DNA from: Siphonodentalium dalli
Lineage: Eukaryota > Mollusca > Scaphopoda > Gadilida > Siphonodentaliidae
DNA length: 64,000 bases
NCBI GenBank assembly: GCA_032622095.1
Contig: CP136065.1
Span: 217,040,151 to 217,104,150, forward strand
Reading direction: 5' to 3'
Shown here piece by piece: positions 12,208 through 20,299 of this stretch. Under the pieces are notes generated by a model, which was given only the letters and a program-made list of their open reading frames with translations, did no database searches and had not been told where the DNA came from. Position 1 is the stretch's first letter. Each line of letters starts with the position of its first letter. The position numbers and the translations under genes are program-made.

Positions 12208-12562
12208 AGAAGTGTAGCCCAGTGGTTAGAGCGTCGGGCTTTTAATGGTGTCAACACACGACATGAGTTCGCGCCCCGCCGGTGGACTTTAATCGTCTCC
12301 GCAACAGTGGCTTGGCCGGATTAAGCAGTGAGTGGGCTATATATAGCCACATGCTATTTCAAATGTCGCGCCAGCTTGTGACCCTTGGGCAAAGTCACGT
12401 GTACTGTTAGGGAAATAGGACCTGGTTGTTGTGTATGTGTAAGCCTCTCTTGTGGTGCGCCTATAAAATCTATGGCTGTATGCAATAATGTGAATGTAAT
12501 AATGTGAAGCGCTTTGGGACCTCGCGAGGATAGGCGCCATATAAGTACCATTATTATTATTA
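12208..12562 (+). mobile_element. tRNA-Lys-derived SINE
   Basis: The 5' part reads like a tRNA: TAGCCCAGTGGTTAGAGCG (A-box region), GGGCTTTTAATGG (an anticodon loop resembling tRNA-Lys TTT), then GAGTTCGCGCCCC in the B-box position. A body of about 270 bp follows, ending AAGCGCTTTGGGACCTCGCG, GGCGCCATATAAGTACC and a short (ATT)n tail. This plan fits tRNA-headed SINEs of the V-SINE type known in molluscs and fishes. The subfamily is a guess. No clear target duplication was found. Confidence 0.75.
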
Positions 12563-12976
12563 TAGAGCACCATTGCAGGTCTTTATTCAAAGCGTGCGTC
12601 TGGGCTTTAAGAGGTATTTAACAGGTAATAAAAGCCAGATAATGAGCCACATATATCGTACTAATGATGGGTTAGGTTACTACTAATCCGCCGGCTGATC
12701 AATCCATGGCGTGATATTCGCCATCAACTCTCTTATTATCGACATCACGGGAGTGATAGTGCGTCTCGCCAACGGATTTTCATCCCAAATGGTACACATG
12801 CTTAGTGAACGAATAGTGTCACCGAAACTGCAACCTATACGTGCCATTTGTCATGCTATTTGTCATATTTTGATACTTCTGTTTTGTCGCACCCAGCGTC
12901 AACATAATAGTTCCCTAGTCGACTATTAGACTACTTCCCGGTTTGAAACTATGAGCTCTGATTCGTCATCTCCAGT

Positions 12977-13486
12977 TTAAAGATACGGGCGGCATTGGCG
13001 GGGCTGCGTATGCTGTTAAAATATTCACCTTCGTCAAAAACCGCCATAAACAGAAATAATAGTAAAATATAGACAGACTTTGTTCTTATACCAATTAGAA
13101 ATATGGCATATACAGTATGTTATTGTCAAATGTTTTTCCTTTGTTATGTAAACACAAGCAAAAAACGTTACAGAACCTGGCTTTTGTTTAGATCCGGATA
13201 TGGTAAACATAAAGAGCGTTATTTGTACTGTTTTCCTGATATGGAAATAATAAAGAGCGTTTATATTATTTGTGCGTGATTAATCAATAGAATTGCGCTA
13301 TGTTATGTAAACAGAAGCAAAACTTCTGTAACACGAGCAGGCTCTTGTTTACTTACACCATCGTACGTCTTGACGACACTATACTATTTACGCGCTGATT
13401 ATGTTTGGCATATGAATATTCCTTCTGTTGATGGCGGTTTGAACAAATATAAATATTTCTGCACCGAACACCGCCCGTGCCTTTAA
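12977..13486 (+). mobile_element. TTAA-flanked MITE, family F3
   Basis: TTAA at 12977-12980 and 13483-13486 bounds termini AGATACGGGCGGCATT (left) and AGGCACGGGCGGTGTT (right, inverted). A second copy in opposite orientation lies at 51056-51554, also between TTAA sites. Both copies carry paired AAAGAGCGTT words and GTAAACA(C/G)AAGCAAAA segments. No ORF. Its right TTAA is also the left TTAA of the F4 element next door. Confidence 0.9.
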
Positions 13487-13940
13487 AGCCACATGGCGGT
13501 TTGCGCACCAAAAAACACACATACTATTATTCACTTTTAATTTTTCCCAGTATCGATATAGATCGATACATATCTACCTCTCTAATCTGAACTACCTTTC
13601 TAACGAGCATTCTGTAACCGAAAAAGACGCACTGAAGTAATGAAAAATACAACTATGAAACGGTGTTTATGTCCCCACAAAGAAAACCCGGCTATTTCAC
13701 GACATGGAACAGAAATGAGCGTCCCGAATTAGTCTATTCATAATATGGTATACAGAAATAAAGAGTATTTGTCTGACTTTTGGCGAAAAATTGAAAACAG
13801 CTGTGACTTTGGCAAGAGTTTTTCAGAGCATACGAAGCCGGTATGCCAACATTTCGTGTATTTATCGACCTGCCATATATCCGTCCCACCAAATTTCGTA
13901 GACAAAATTTGGAGGTTTGAATGAGTCATGTCCGTTTTAA
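13483..13940 (-). mobile_element. TTAA-flanked MITE, family F4 (inverted copy)
   Basis: The ends are TTAAAGCCACATGGCGG at 13483 and, inverted, TTAAAACGGACATGAC at 13940. The interior is the reverse complement of 52191-52960 (AACCTCCAAATTTTGT, GTCGATAAATA, CGAAC, GACTTCA, TTACA, AATGCTCG). The 52-kb copy has about 330 bp extra at one point, so this is the shorter form. No ORF. Confidence 0.85.
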
Positions 13941-14019
13941 ATTCCGCATTGAATGGTATTGAATCCGACCAGACGGTCCCCATATCATCAAGATACAACA
14001 ACAGTAACATTTCTTCAAA

Positions 14020-14356
14020 ATACGCTTTAGATCCGATCAGAGGGTCCTATATTACTATTTCTTTGGGTTCGGGGGTAAACAATATTTGATAACTCTAAAA
14101 TCAAGTGGTTATTATTGTTAATAACTAACCACTTGATTTTAGAGTTATCCATCTTACACCCGCAATTTGTCTGTTTGAGCACGAGGCAGACTAAATTAGT
14201 GTCCCAGATCTCGAGAAATTAACGAATTTCAAAAATCGATATCTGATCACTCTGAGCTTTGATGTGTGGGTTCCTCGACTCGAATCAAATATTTTTTACC
14301 CCCGAAGCCAAAGAAATAGTAATATAGGACCCTCTGATCGGATTGAGTACCTTTAA
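14020..14356. mobile_element. TTAA foldback family F7, damaged copy
   Basis: ATCCGATCAGAGGGTCC at 14030 and its inverse near 14330-14356 (GATTGAGTACCTTTAA) match the ends of the palindrome at 24188-24662. The left arm is internally shortened: it jumps from the AAACAATATTTGA block straight to ATAACTCTAAAATCAAGTGG. A central hairpin of AACTCTAAAATCAAGTGGTT and its inverse lies at 14091-14148. Confidence 0.8.
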
Positions 14357-14560
14357 GTATCACGAAATTTGTCCGTATTACCACTTGATTTTAGAGTTAT
14401 CATCGCCATCCGCAATTTTGTCCGAGACCGTCCGTTTGACCACGTTTTTATGGGCCACAAACAATTGCACATCTCAAGAAATAACAAACTTCAAAAATCG
14501 ATATCTGATCACTCTGATCTTTGATGGGTGGGTTAATTCGGATAATACATCTTTAAACTC
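14353..14560 (+). repeat. F8 half-element abutting F7
   Basis: It starts at the same TTAA that ends F7 (14353-14356) with TTAAGTATCACGAAATTTGT, then GTCCGTATTACCACTTGATT, and ends in the arm sequence ATCGATATCTGATCACTC shared with F7. The same arrangement occurs inverted at about 61010-61250. It may be a rearranged F7 arm rather than a separate family. Confidence 0.55.
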
Positions 14561-14855
14561 ACACAAATGACACAAGTCAAAAAGGGGCGTTTGTGGCCGC
14601 TCATTGAGAGGAGAGCATGCATTCAACATCAGTTCTGGACAATTAAAGTGAATTGCACGACAGCTGACAAAATTCAAACTGACATTTGCACGATAGACAT
14701 GCACACCGTCAATCCACAGTTTCCGCCTATAGTGGGCTGATTGCATATACATTGAAAGCCATATATATGGTTCAAAAAGGACAGTTCGTCACCTCAGGGT
14801 CCTTACTAAACCGATGTTTGTTGGACTGTCGAATGATACGGTTTATGATGCCGCT
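14561..14855. other. Unrecognised sequence
   Basis: A minus-strand frame spanning about 14474-14752 is open for 92 codons and cysteine-bearing, but its 3' half runs into the F7/F8 repeat. It lies downstream of the minus-strand gene fragment and might hold an exon, but the frame phase does not fit a simple splice from exon 2. Confidence 0.35.
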
Positions 14856-14899
14856 TTAACCCTTTCATGACGGGAGCTGCGCTGATGCAGTATTAAATA

Positions 14900-15312
14900 T
14901 GGAATCCTATTAGGGCCACTTCCTAATGGCGCTTTCGGCGCGCGCCGAAAGCGACAAAAAGTGCGCCATTAGTAACGCGCCGAAAGCGACAAAAAGTGCG
15001 CCGAAACATACCCTAATGGCGCACTTTTGTCGCTTCCGGCGCGCGCCATTAGGGAGTGGACCTAATAGTATGCCTAATGGCGCTTTCGGCGCGCGCCGAA
15101 AGCGACAAAAAGTGCGCCATTAGTAACGCGCCGAAAGCGACAAAATGTGCGCCGTTACGGAAAAAGTGCGCCGAAAGCGACAAATAGTGCGCCGTAACGG
15201 CGCATATTTTGTCGCTTTTGGCGCTTTCGGCGCGTCACTAATGGCGCACTTTTTGTCGCTTTCGGCGCGCGCCGAAAGCGCCATTAGGAAGTGGCCCTAA
15301 TATAGGATTCCA
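14900..15312. mobile_element. GC-rich multi-palindrome element inside F2
   Basis: Termini TGGAATCCTAT(T)AGGGCCAC and the inverse bound 413 bp, with TA at 14898-14899 and 15313-15314. The interior is built almost wholly of a few words and their complements: GGCGCTTTCGGCGCG, CGAAAGCGACAAAAAGTGCG and CCATTAGTAACGCG. This makes several alternative hairpins and a strong local rise in G+C and CpG against an AT-rich background. No credible protein is encoded. A Tc1/mariner-type MITE by its TA sites. Confidence 0.8.
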
Positions 15313-15328
15313 TAATTAAACACCCTGT

Positions 15329-15493
15329 CCCAATGTATTCTCGTATATATGCGAGTCTCCCATACGGAGCTTCGCATATGTAAGAGAATGCACAGGCTTA
15401 CAAGATCAAGGTAAATATTGTTTTGCCAATGCATTCTCTTATATATGCGAGGCGCCCCATGGGTGACTCGCATATATAAGAGAATGCACAGGC
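15329..15493. repeat. Twin hairpins inside F2, degenerate
   Basis: CCAATGTATTCTCGTATATA and its inverse (about 15330-15396), then GCCAATGCATTCTCTTATAT and its inverse (15425-15493), flank a short CAAGGTAAATATTG spacer. The arms carry several mismatches, unlike those in F1. Confidence 0.8.
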
Positions 15494-15542
15494 ACAGGGT
15501 TTTCACAAACAAATCAGGAAGTTCCAGTCATAAAAGGGCTAA

Positions 15543-15934
15543 GTTATAAAACTCAACAGATGACAACAAAAAACTTCTCCCCACTTATCATGACTGGTGT
15601 AGCCGCTTCCCACTATGAGATGTTCCGATAAAAATGATCGTTATCTTAATCAACAGGTTATCACTGTGTAGATCGACCTCGGTCATCGGACTCAATGGAA
15701 CACAGTGGAAACAGGGGACTATATAGCATGATCCTTTCCTGTTATCCCGTGTTTTGAAGCCCAATAATCTCACAGACTCTTTATGATTTTACCAATCAAA
15801 GTTCAATTAGTCCAATAAAATACCAAAGTTCGATCAAAACATACCGGCAAGCACTGGAAAAGGCATGTTGTAAGAGTACTATTTACAGTGGTTCAACATG
15901 CGAAATATCGTTATTGGAGAATTAGTTATAATCG
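15543..15934. other. Unrecognised sequence
   Basis: No supported feature. The minus frame at 15588-15773 shows no known motif. Confidence 0.45.
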
Positions 15935-16130
15935 ATAGATAGGTAGATAGATAGATAGATAGATTTATTGCAATACACCAATTTATGGCAGTTGCACAAT
16001 TGAAAATAACGAACATATATATCATAAACAACATAATAACTTACATAACATAGTTAATTTCTAATATTGATAATGAGAACAATATAGATCTATTTCCCCA
16101 AATTTTACGAGGTGATCGACTGAGGTGATT
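15935..16130 (-). repeat. Probable LINE 3' tail with (TAGA)n
   Basis: (TAGA)n at about 15935-15964 runs into TTTATTGCAATACACCAATT. On the minus strand this is an AT-rich end with an AATAAA-like signal followed by (TCTA)n, the look of a 5'-truncated LINE tail. The 54-kb LINE also ends in (TAGA)n on its sense strand, so these may be different families. No RT sequence is included. Confidence 0.4.
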
Positions 16131-16209
16131 ATGGGTTTAAAGACGTTTTGTGATTTCGCACATCCAGACATGGCGAATACATTACGTCCCTTTAAACCGA
16201 GGGGTGTTC

Positions 16210-17039
16210 TTAAACGGACATGGCTCTTTCGAGCTTCAAAATTCTGTCCACGTTATTGTATGGAGGTCTAGGATAGGTTGACAAAACACACGAACTATTA
16301 ATAAACAGTCCTCACCTGCTCTGAGAAATACTTGCCATGGTCACAGCCAGTTTCCAACTGATTTCAAATTTTCGCACATAGGTGAATCAAACGCTCTTTG
16401 TTTCTACCATATCAAGAATAGACTAATAGACTTATTTATCCAGGTCGAGCAAATTGATGTTTTTTTGTTTGGGACCCTAACAACGTGTTCATATATATAG
16501 TGTATTTTTTATGACTTCAATGCGTCATTCTGGGACATATAATGCTCGTAGAAAGGTAATTCAAGTATTTATTATATGACTATCGTTTTTCTTTCCCCAA
16601 TACCGCTATTGTATAGCGATCATTTCCTGGCCATCGGATCAGCTGCAGTTTGATCCGATGTCATACCACCCTTCCTCATCTCGCATACTGCGCATGACCG
16701 GAAAAAGGCAGGACAGTTATTTCTTTATTTTTGATACTAGCGAGCGTGTGAATTGGTTTCATTTCATAATTAATGAGAGAAATTGTGCTTTTTAAGTAAA
16801 AAGCATGTGCTTTTTAAATAAAAAGCATGTCATATAATAAACCTGTTATCGCTGCAGTGAATTGATCTGGGCTTCGCGTCACGTCTCGTTGAAGAGGTCA
16901 GATCGCTGGATCAAACTCGACGCCTGCGGCGGCTCGTTTTATCCAGCGATCTGACCTCTTCAACTCGACGTGATACTTCGCCCCAGATCAATTCACTGCA
17001 GCGATAACAAGTATTTATCGACCTATATTGATATCGGAT
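16210..17039 (+). mobile_element. F4 copy, truncated and interrupted
   Basis: TTAAACGGACATGGCTCTTT at 16210 begins a block parallel to 52191-52535 (CGAACTATT, TTGACTTCAATGCGTC, AATGCTCGTAGAAAGG). It is interrupted after about 16570 by unrelated sequence containing the palindrome at 16844-17009. It resumes with ATTTATCGACCTATATTGAT near 17012 and is cut off by F5 at 17040. The right terminus is missing. Confidence 0.7.
16844..17009. repeat. Long palindrome, ~70-bp arms
   Basis: TGTTATCGCTGCAGTGAATT and onward, including GAAGAGGTCAGATCGCTGGA, is mirrored by TCCAGCGATCTGACCTCTTC through AATTCACTGCAGCGATAACA, with a ~20-bp GC-rich loop (about 16917-16937). It sits in the extra segment of the F4 copy and is probably a foldback insertion. 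Confidence 0.85.
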
Positions 17040-17470
17040 TTAAAGGCCCACTTAATTTTCGAAATCCCAGATCACATTATATAAAATATATGCCATGTTA
17101 TACACCATTATTAACTTATAACTTATCCGTGTAATAATCAATGAACATGTTGTTTTGTTCATGTACCGATGTGTGTTATGTGTTTAAGTTTCATCTGGAC
17201 TGTATTGCACAGTCTATTATTTCAATGAAAGGGGAATAACTTTATATCTTAGTTTGAATTATGTTGCATTCTGGGAGCGAAACGGAGAATTGTTTTTTAT
17301 GATTTCAGCTATTTTCTATTACTCTATGTGTGCCTTCTGAGACACAGACGCTCGAAATGGTGATGAATTTTAGTATCTTAATCATATTTTATGTCATAGA
17401 TCGTTATTAAAATCGTATATCAAGGCACTAAAAAAATAATCGGTGACTCGAGAATTACGCGGGCCTTTAA
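17040..17470. mobile_element. TTAA-flanked MITE, family F5
   Basis: TTAAAGGCCCACTTAATTTT at 17040 and its near inverse GAATTACGCGGGCCTTTAA ending at 17470. The interior (CACAGTCTATTATTTC, AAAGGGGAATAACT, ATGTTGCATTCTGGG) matches the outer parts of 56828-57650. A short copy is at 33785-33995. No ORF. Confidence 0.9.
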
Positions 17471-17552
17471 ATTGGATATGACGAATCGGACGATAACACA
17501 TAGTAACTTCACTCCGGCAGCCAGACTTCTGGTGGTACATGTATATATATTT

Positions 17553-17830
17553 ACTCACTGATGTGCCCGACTTCATCCGGAGTTTTTATGGATTTCTTTG
17601 TGATCTCCTCCGTCTGGGCAGAATTTACAGCGTCTGGACAAATTATTGTTCGATCGGTCCAGAAACATGACAAAAAGAGCGTATATGAGCGAGGTCAAGG
17701 TCAAGGTCAAGGACACGGTCGGACGTGAAATTGGACCCACCCATATTGTTCCCGGGATCAAAGTAGGCCTACATTCCAAATTTGAGTCGGATCGGTCAAG
17801 CATTTTTCGAGTCTATAACACACATACATA
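17553..17830 (-). mobile_element. Helitron-like fragment
   Basis: Read on the minus strand, GTTATAGACTCGAAAAATGC, repeated GACCTTGACCTTGACC and a closing hairpin CCGGATGAAGTCGGG parallel the Helitron at 32191-32863 (GTTATAGACTCGAAAACGG, GACCTTGACC, CCCGGACGAAGTCGGG). The expected CTAG after the hairpin is degraded. Its reading frames and a good-looking donor (GTGAGT) mimic an exon of the neighbouring gene. Confidence 0.65.
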
Positions 17831-17867
17831 AGTTCCAAAATATATAATAGATTGGTTTGGTGCTCAC

Positions 17868-18031
17868 CTCGGCATCGAAGCGATCGTGATTACTGACGAG
17901 CTTTGTGCAGTAGTCGTATCCATATCGCAAAGCGAACCCTTTAGCATGGCACGGGAAGCGTCGCTCGAGACAGTGCGTGTAGAAGTCACATTCTCCAGCA
18001 TTCAACTTGTCCAGACAATCTTCAGTAATAT
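17868..18031 (-). CDS. Secreted cysteine-rich protein, exon 2 (partial gene)
   Basis: This is an internal exon of the gene whose first exon is at 20081-20183. The acceptor is TATTTCCAG before 18031 and the donor is GAG|GTGAGC after 17868. The 164 nt continue the phase-1 codon left by exon 1 and stay open for 54 further codons, ending in phase 0. The product has five cysteines with spacing C-x8-C-x5-C-x6-C-x13-C; motifs include CDFYTHCLE, FPC, GYDYC and DRFDAE. The first x8 gap and the position of the FD(T/A) motif after the last cysteine parallel stanniocalcins, so I suggest a secreted stanniocalcin-like protein. That family call rests on spacing only. The next exon was not found: the sequence just downstream is a Helitron fragment followed by MITEs. 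If intact, the protein would be exported and probably disulfide-bonded. Confidence 0.65.
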
Positions 18032-18303
18032 CTGGAAATAATACTTCAATTGGACTGATCTGCTATCCATTTATGATAAACTATAATACCTTTATATACT
18101 CACTCAGTCTGTCACAGTAACGTTGTCTGTGATTCGATAATAGGTAGTAGCTAGCTTCAAATTAAGATTCATTATCGATAAAGCTGGCGTCTATTATAAT
18201 TAAATCTTTATTTTCGCATGTCGTCAGAAATCATCAAACAATGTTCTATATATGTAAATATTCCGTACCGCTTTCGAGCAGGAGTAGTTTTTCTATATGA
18301 ATG

Positions 18304-19023
18304 GCTGCGGACACACGTACCACAGTAGCGATGGCATAGTAGGTGTGACAATTTATTATGGTGGAGTTTGGCTGCGGACACACGTACCACCGTAGCGATG
18401 GCATAGTAGGTGTGACAATTTATTATGGTGGAGTTTGGCTGCGGACACACGTACCACAGTAGCGATGGCATAGTAGGAATGACAATTTATTATGGTGGAG
18501 TTTGGTGACAATTGGTCCGTCATAATTAATATGCCATAGCAAGCCATGTCGCCCTCTGAAAATTCGCACAATGAGTTTACCAAGCTCTACCAGCGACGGC
18601 CGATCTCTCAATGATGTATCTACCTGACTGTCTTGTCGATGTTGATCTTTAGTCAACACGCAGTGTTATATTTTGCATGCTATAAACACACAAGTTCACT
18701 CACTTGATAACTTAATGAATAACCCATCTCAACAGCAATGATTGTTCTTACTAATGAAATTAATATAAGTAGATAAACATTCATGCATTAAGATCATACA
18801 AAAAAACGTACCACAATAATGATATATATTTGAGTCAATGAGTAAATGCCACCAGGCCACCCTCAAACACAATTCTGGACGATCTATCGTGCGGAAAATC
18901 AGCGGGCGACATGGATAGCTATGGCACAGAATTATGACGGACCAATTGTCACCAAACTCCACCATAATAAATTGTCACACCTACTATATGCCATCGCTAC
19001 TGTGTTACGTGTGTCCGTAGCCA
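18304..19023. mobile_element. Foldback with a tandemly expanded arm
   Basis: The left arm starts GGCTGCGGACACACGTACCA and is present three times in tandem with a 67-bp period (18304, 18371, 18438). It then continues GGTGACAATTGGTCCGTCAT and ATGCCATAGC. The right arm (about 18915-19023) is a single inverted copy through TTACGTGTGTCCGTAGCC. The ~370-bp middle has no known content. Expansion of one arm only is unusual. Confidence 0.8.
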
Positions 19024-19136
19024 ATATTGTATGGCACACCGAGAACAACTTGCTGGTAACAACGGTGTAAATTACTTATAAGGCAGTTCACCATTGCGGA
19101 CGCGGAAGGAGTAAAAAGTAGAACAGGTAAACACTC

Positions 19137-19316
19137 TTGGCTGTGATTGATTGGTTGAATGAATTAAAAGAAAAATGTTCACAAAAATTCAAAGAATCAT
19201 TTCCCCACAAACTCCATTTGCCAAGAGGCCCAATCATTAAAGGTGAAGTATGTGATGAGTTGTTAGAAATTTTAAGTGTGGTCCAACAAATGACAATATT
19301 TGTAGTACGGAACTGA
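19137..19316 (+). other. Unrecognised open stretch, possible exon or pseudogene
   Basis: From a TTG at 19137 a frame stays open for 59 codons to TGA at 19314-19316. Its composition looks protein-like: it starts LAVIDWLNELKEKC, continues FKESFPHKLHLPRGP and GEVCDELLEIL, with alternating charged and hydrophobic residues. An in-frame TAA lies just upstream and there is no ATG at the start, so alone it cannot be a gene. It could be a last exon or a captured or transposon-derived fragment. I do not recognise it. Confidence 0.3.
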
Positions 19317-20080
19317 CCTAAGTTACGAAAACATGAAACTTAAAAGTGGAATCCTGCCTGATTTTTGGGGGAAAATGTTTCCACAGATGTCAAGCTCACA
19401 TAATCTGTCAGCAGTTTGATCGTTTTCAATTTAGCCTTTAAAGCACATTAATAAACACTAGCATTGAAGACTATGGACAATATTTACACCACTGTATGTA
19501 ACATAACTTGCTTAATATAGGTGGATTCACTGGTTTAGAATGGTGCGTTAAGAAGACACAAATTTTCAAATTTAAAAAAACAAATCTCAATTTCAAACTA
19601 TCAATGTGAGGGAAAAAATAATTATCCTTTATAACCAATATACGCTATTGTACTACGGTATCCACGACATAAACACCCCGGTTGTGGAATGTTTAATACG
19701 TAAAAATGTATATGAAATGTCGTATATGTTTATATATATTATTTGTTTTATAATTTTATCGAAACAGTCAGATGATTTTACATACAGTATATAGATAATA
19801 TTCATCTGATACATACATTCAGACATACATACACTCCTTCACGCGCTCACGCTTGCACTCTTACTTACATCAACGGGCATTCAGTGGCTCTAAACAGGCA
19901 ATCGGGCAATCTTTTATATTGTAATTGAAATCATGATATACCACAGAGAATGATTTGAAGTTTTAAGTCACGTTAAACATGTTATTTTCAGTTTAGCACG
20001 ACACTCAACTGAATGGTGACTATAATTGCTATACTTGAAGAGAGTAAGAAGTAGAACGGAAATATCGTATAATAACCCAC

Positions 20081-20183
20081 CTGTTTGCTTGCGGATTGTG
20101 TGTTCCTTGCGCCACCAAGCATTCCCAACCTGGGCGAGCCCCAGCAACACAATGGCAACGCAAACAATCAAGCGCGCAGCCAT
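20081..20183 (-). CDS. Secreted cysteine-rich protein, exon 1 with signal peptide
   Basis: ATG at 20183 sits in a good context (AAGCCATGG). The first ~23 residues form a classic signal peptide: MAARLIVCVAIVLLG, then LAQVGNA, with cleavage probably after GNA. WWRKEHTIRKQT follows as the start of the mature chain. The exon ends CAG|GTGGGT at 20081 after 34 codons plus one base, and that base completes an Asp codon with the first two bases of exon 2 (18031). The gene reads right to left and would act outside the cell. A TATA box lies about 100 bp upstream of the ATG. Opposite-strand open frames here are shadows. Confidence rests on the agreement of signal peptide, splice phase and promoter; the 3' end is unknown. 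Confidence 0.7.
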
Positions 20184-20280
20184 GGCTTAGACGATTCCTG
20201 CCGTCGACAGAATAGAGAATATGGATGCTCACAGGAGGACAATTTGATTCAATATGACCTTCCTTCTGCTCTGTAAGCAC

Positions 20281-20287
20281 GTTTATA
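20281..20287 (-). promoter_or_regulatory. TATA box of the secreted protein gene
   Basis: On the minus strand CCCCCACTATAAACGTGC places TATAAAC at 20287-20281. A start about 30 bp further (near 20255, within CTTACAGAGCAGAAGG) would give a 5' leader of about 70 nt before the ATG at 20183. Confidence 0.5.
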
Positions 20288-20299
20288 GTGGGGGACAAT

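Larger units (their letters stand above)
14856..15542 (+). mobile_element. TTAA-type MITE, family F2
   Basis: The left end TTAACCCTTTCATGACGGGA at 14856 is mirrored by TCCAGTCATAAAAGGGCTAA at 15542, where the expected TTAA reads CTAA. It carries the mirrored hairpins shared with F1 (15329-15493). Another element (14900-15312) has inserted near its left end. A second F2 copy lies at 32124-33078 and holds a Helitron instead. No ORF. Confidence 0.8.
18032..20080 (-). other. Intron 1 of the secreted protein gene
   Basis: A 2,049-nt intron inferred from the matching phase of the two exons: donor CAG|GTGGGT, acceptor TTTCCAG|AT. It contains the 18304-19023 foldback and an unrecognised open stretch on the opposite strand (19137-19316). 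Confidence 0.6.

Noticed and set aside
12208-12290. A functional tRNA-Lys gene
   Set aside because: The acceptor stem does not pair, the B box is degraded and a SINE body with (ATT)n tail follows.
17553-17664. Candidate third exon of the secreted protein gene (open frame with a GTGAGT donor, ending VGHI)
   Set aside because: The sequence matches the 3' hairpin end and GACCTTGACC words of the Helitron at 32191-32863, and it lacks the expected cysteines.
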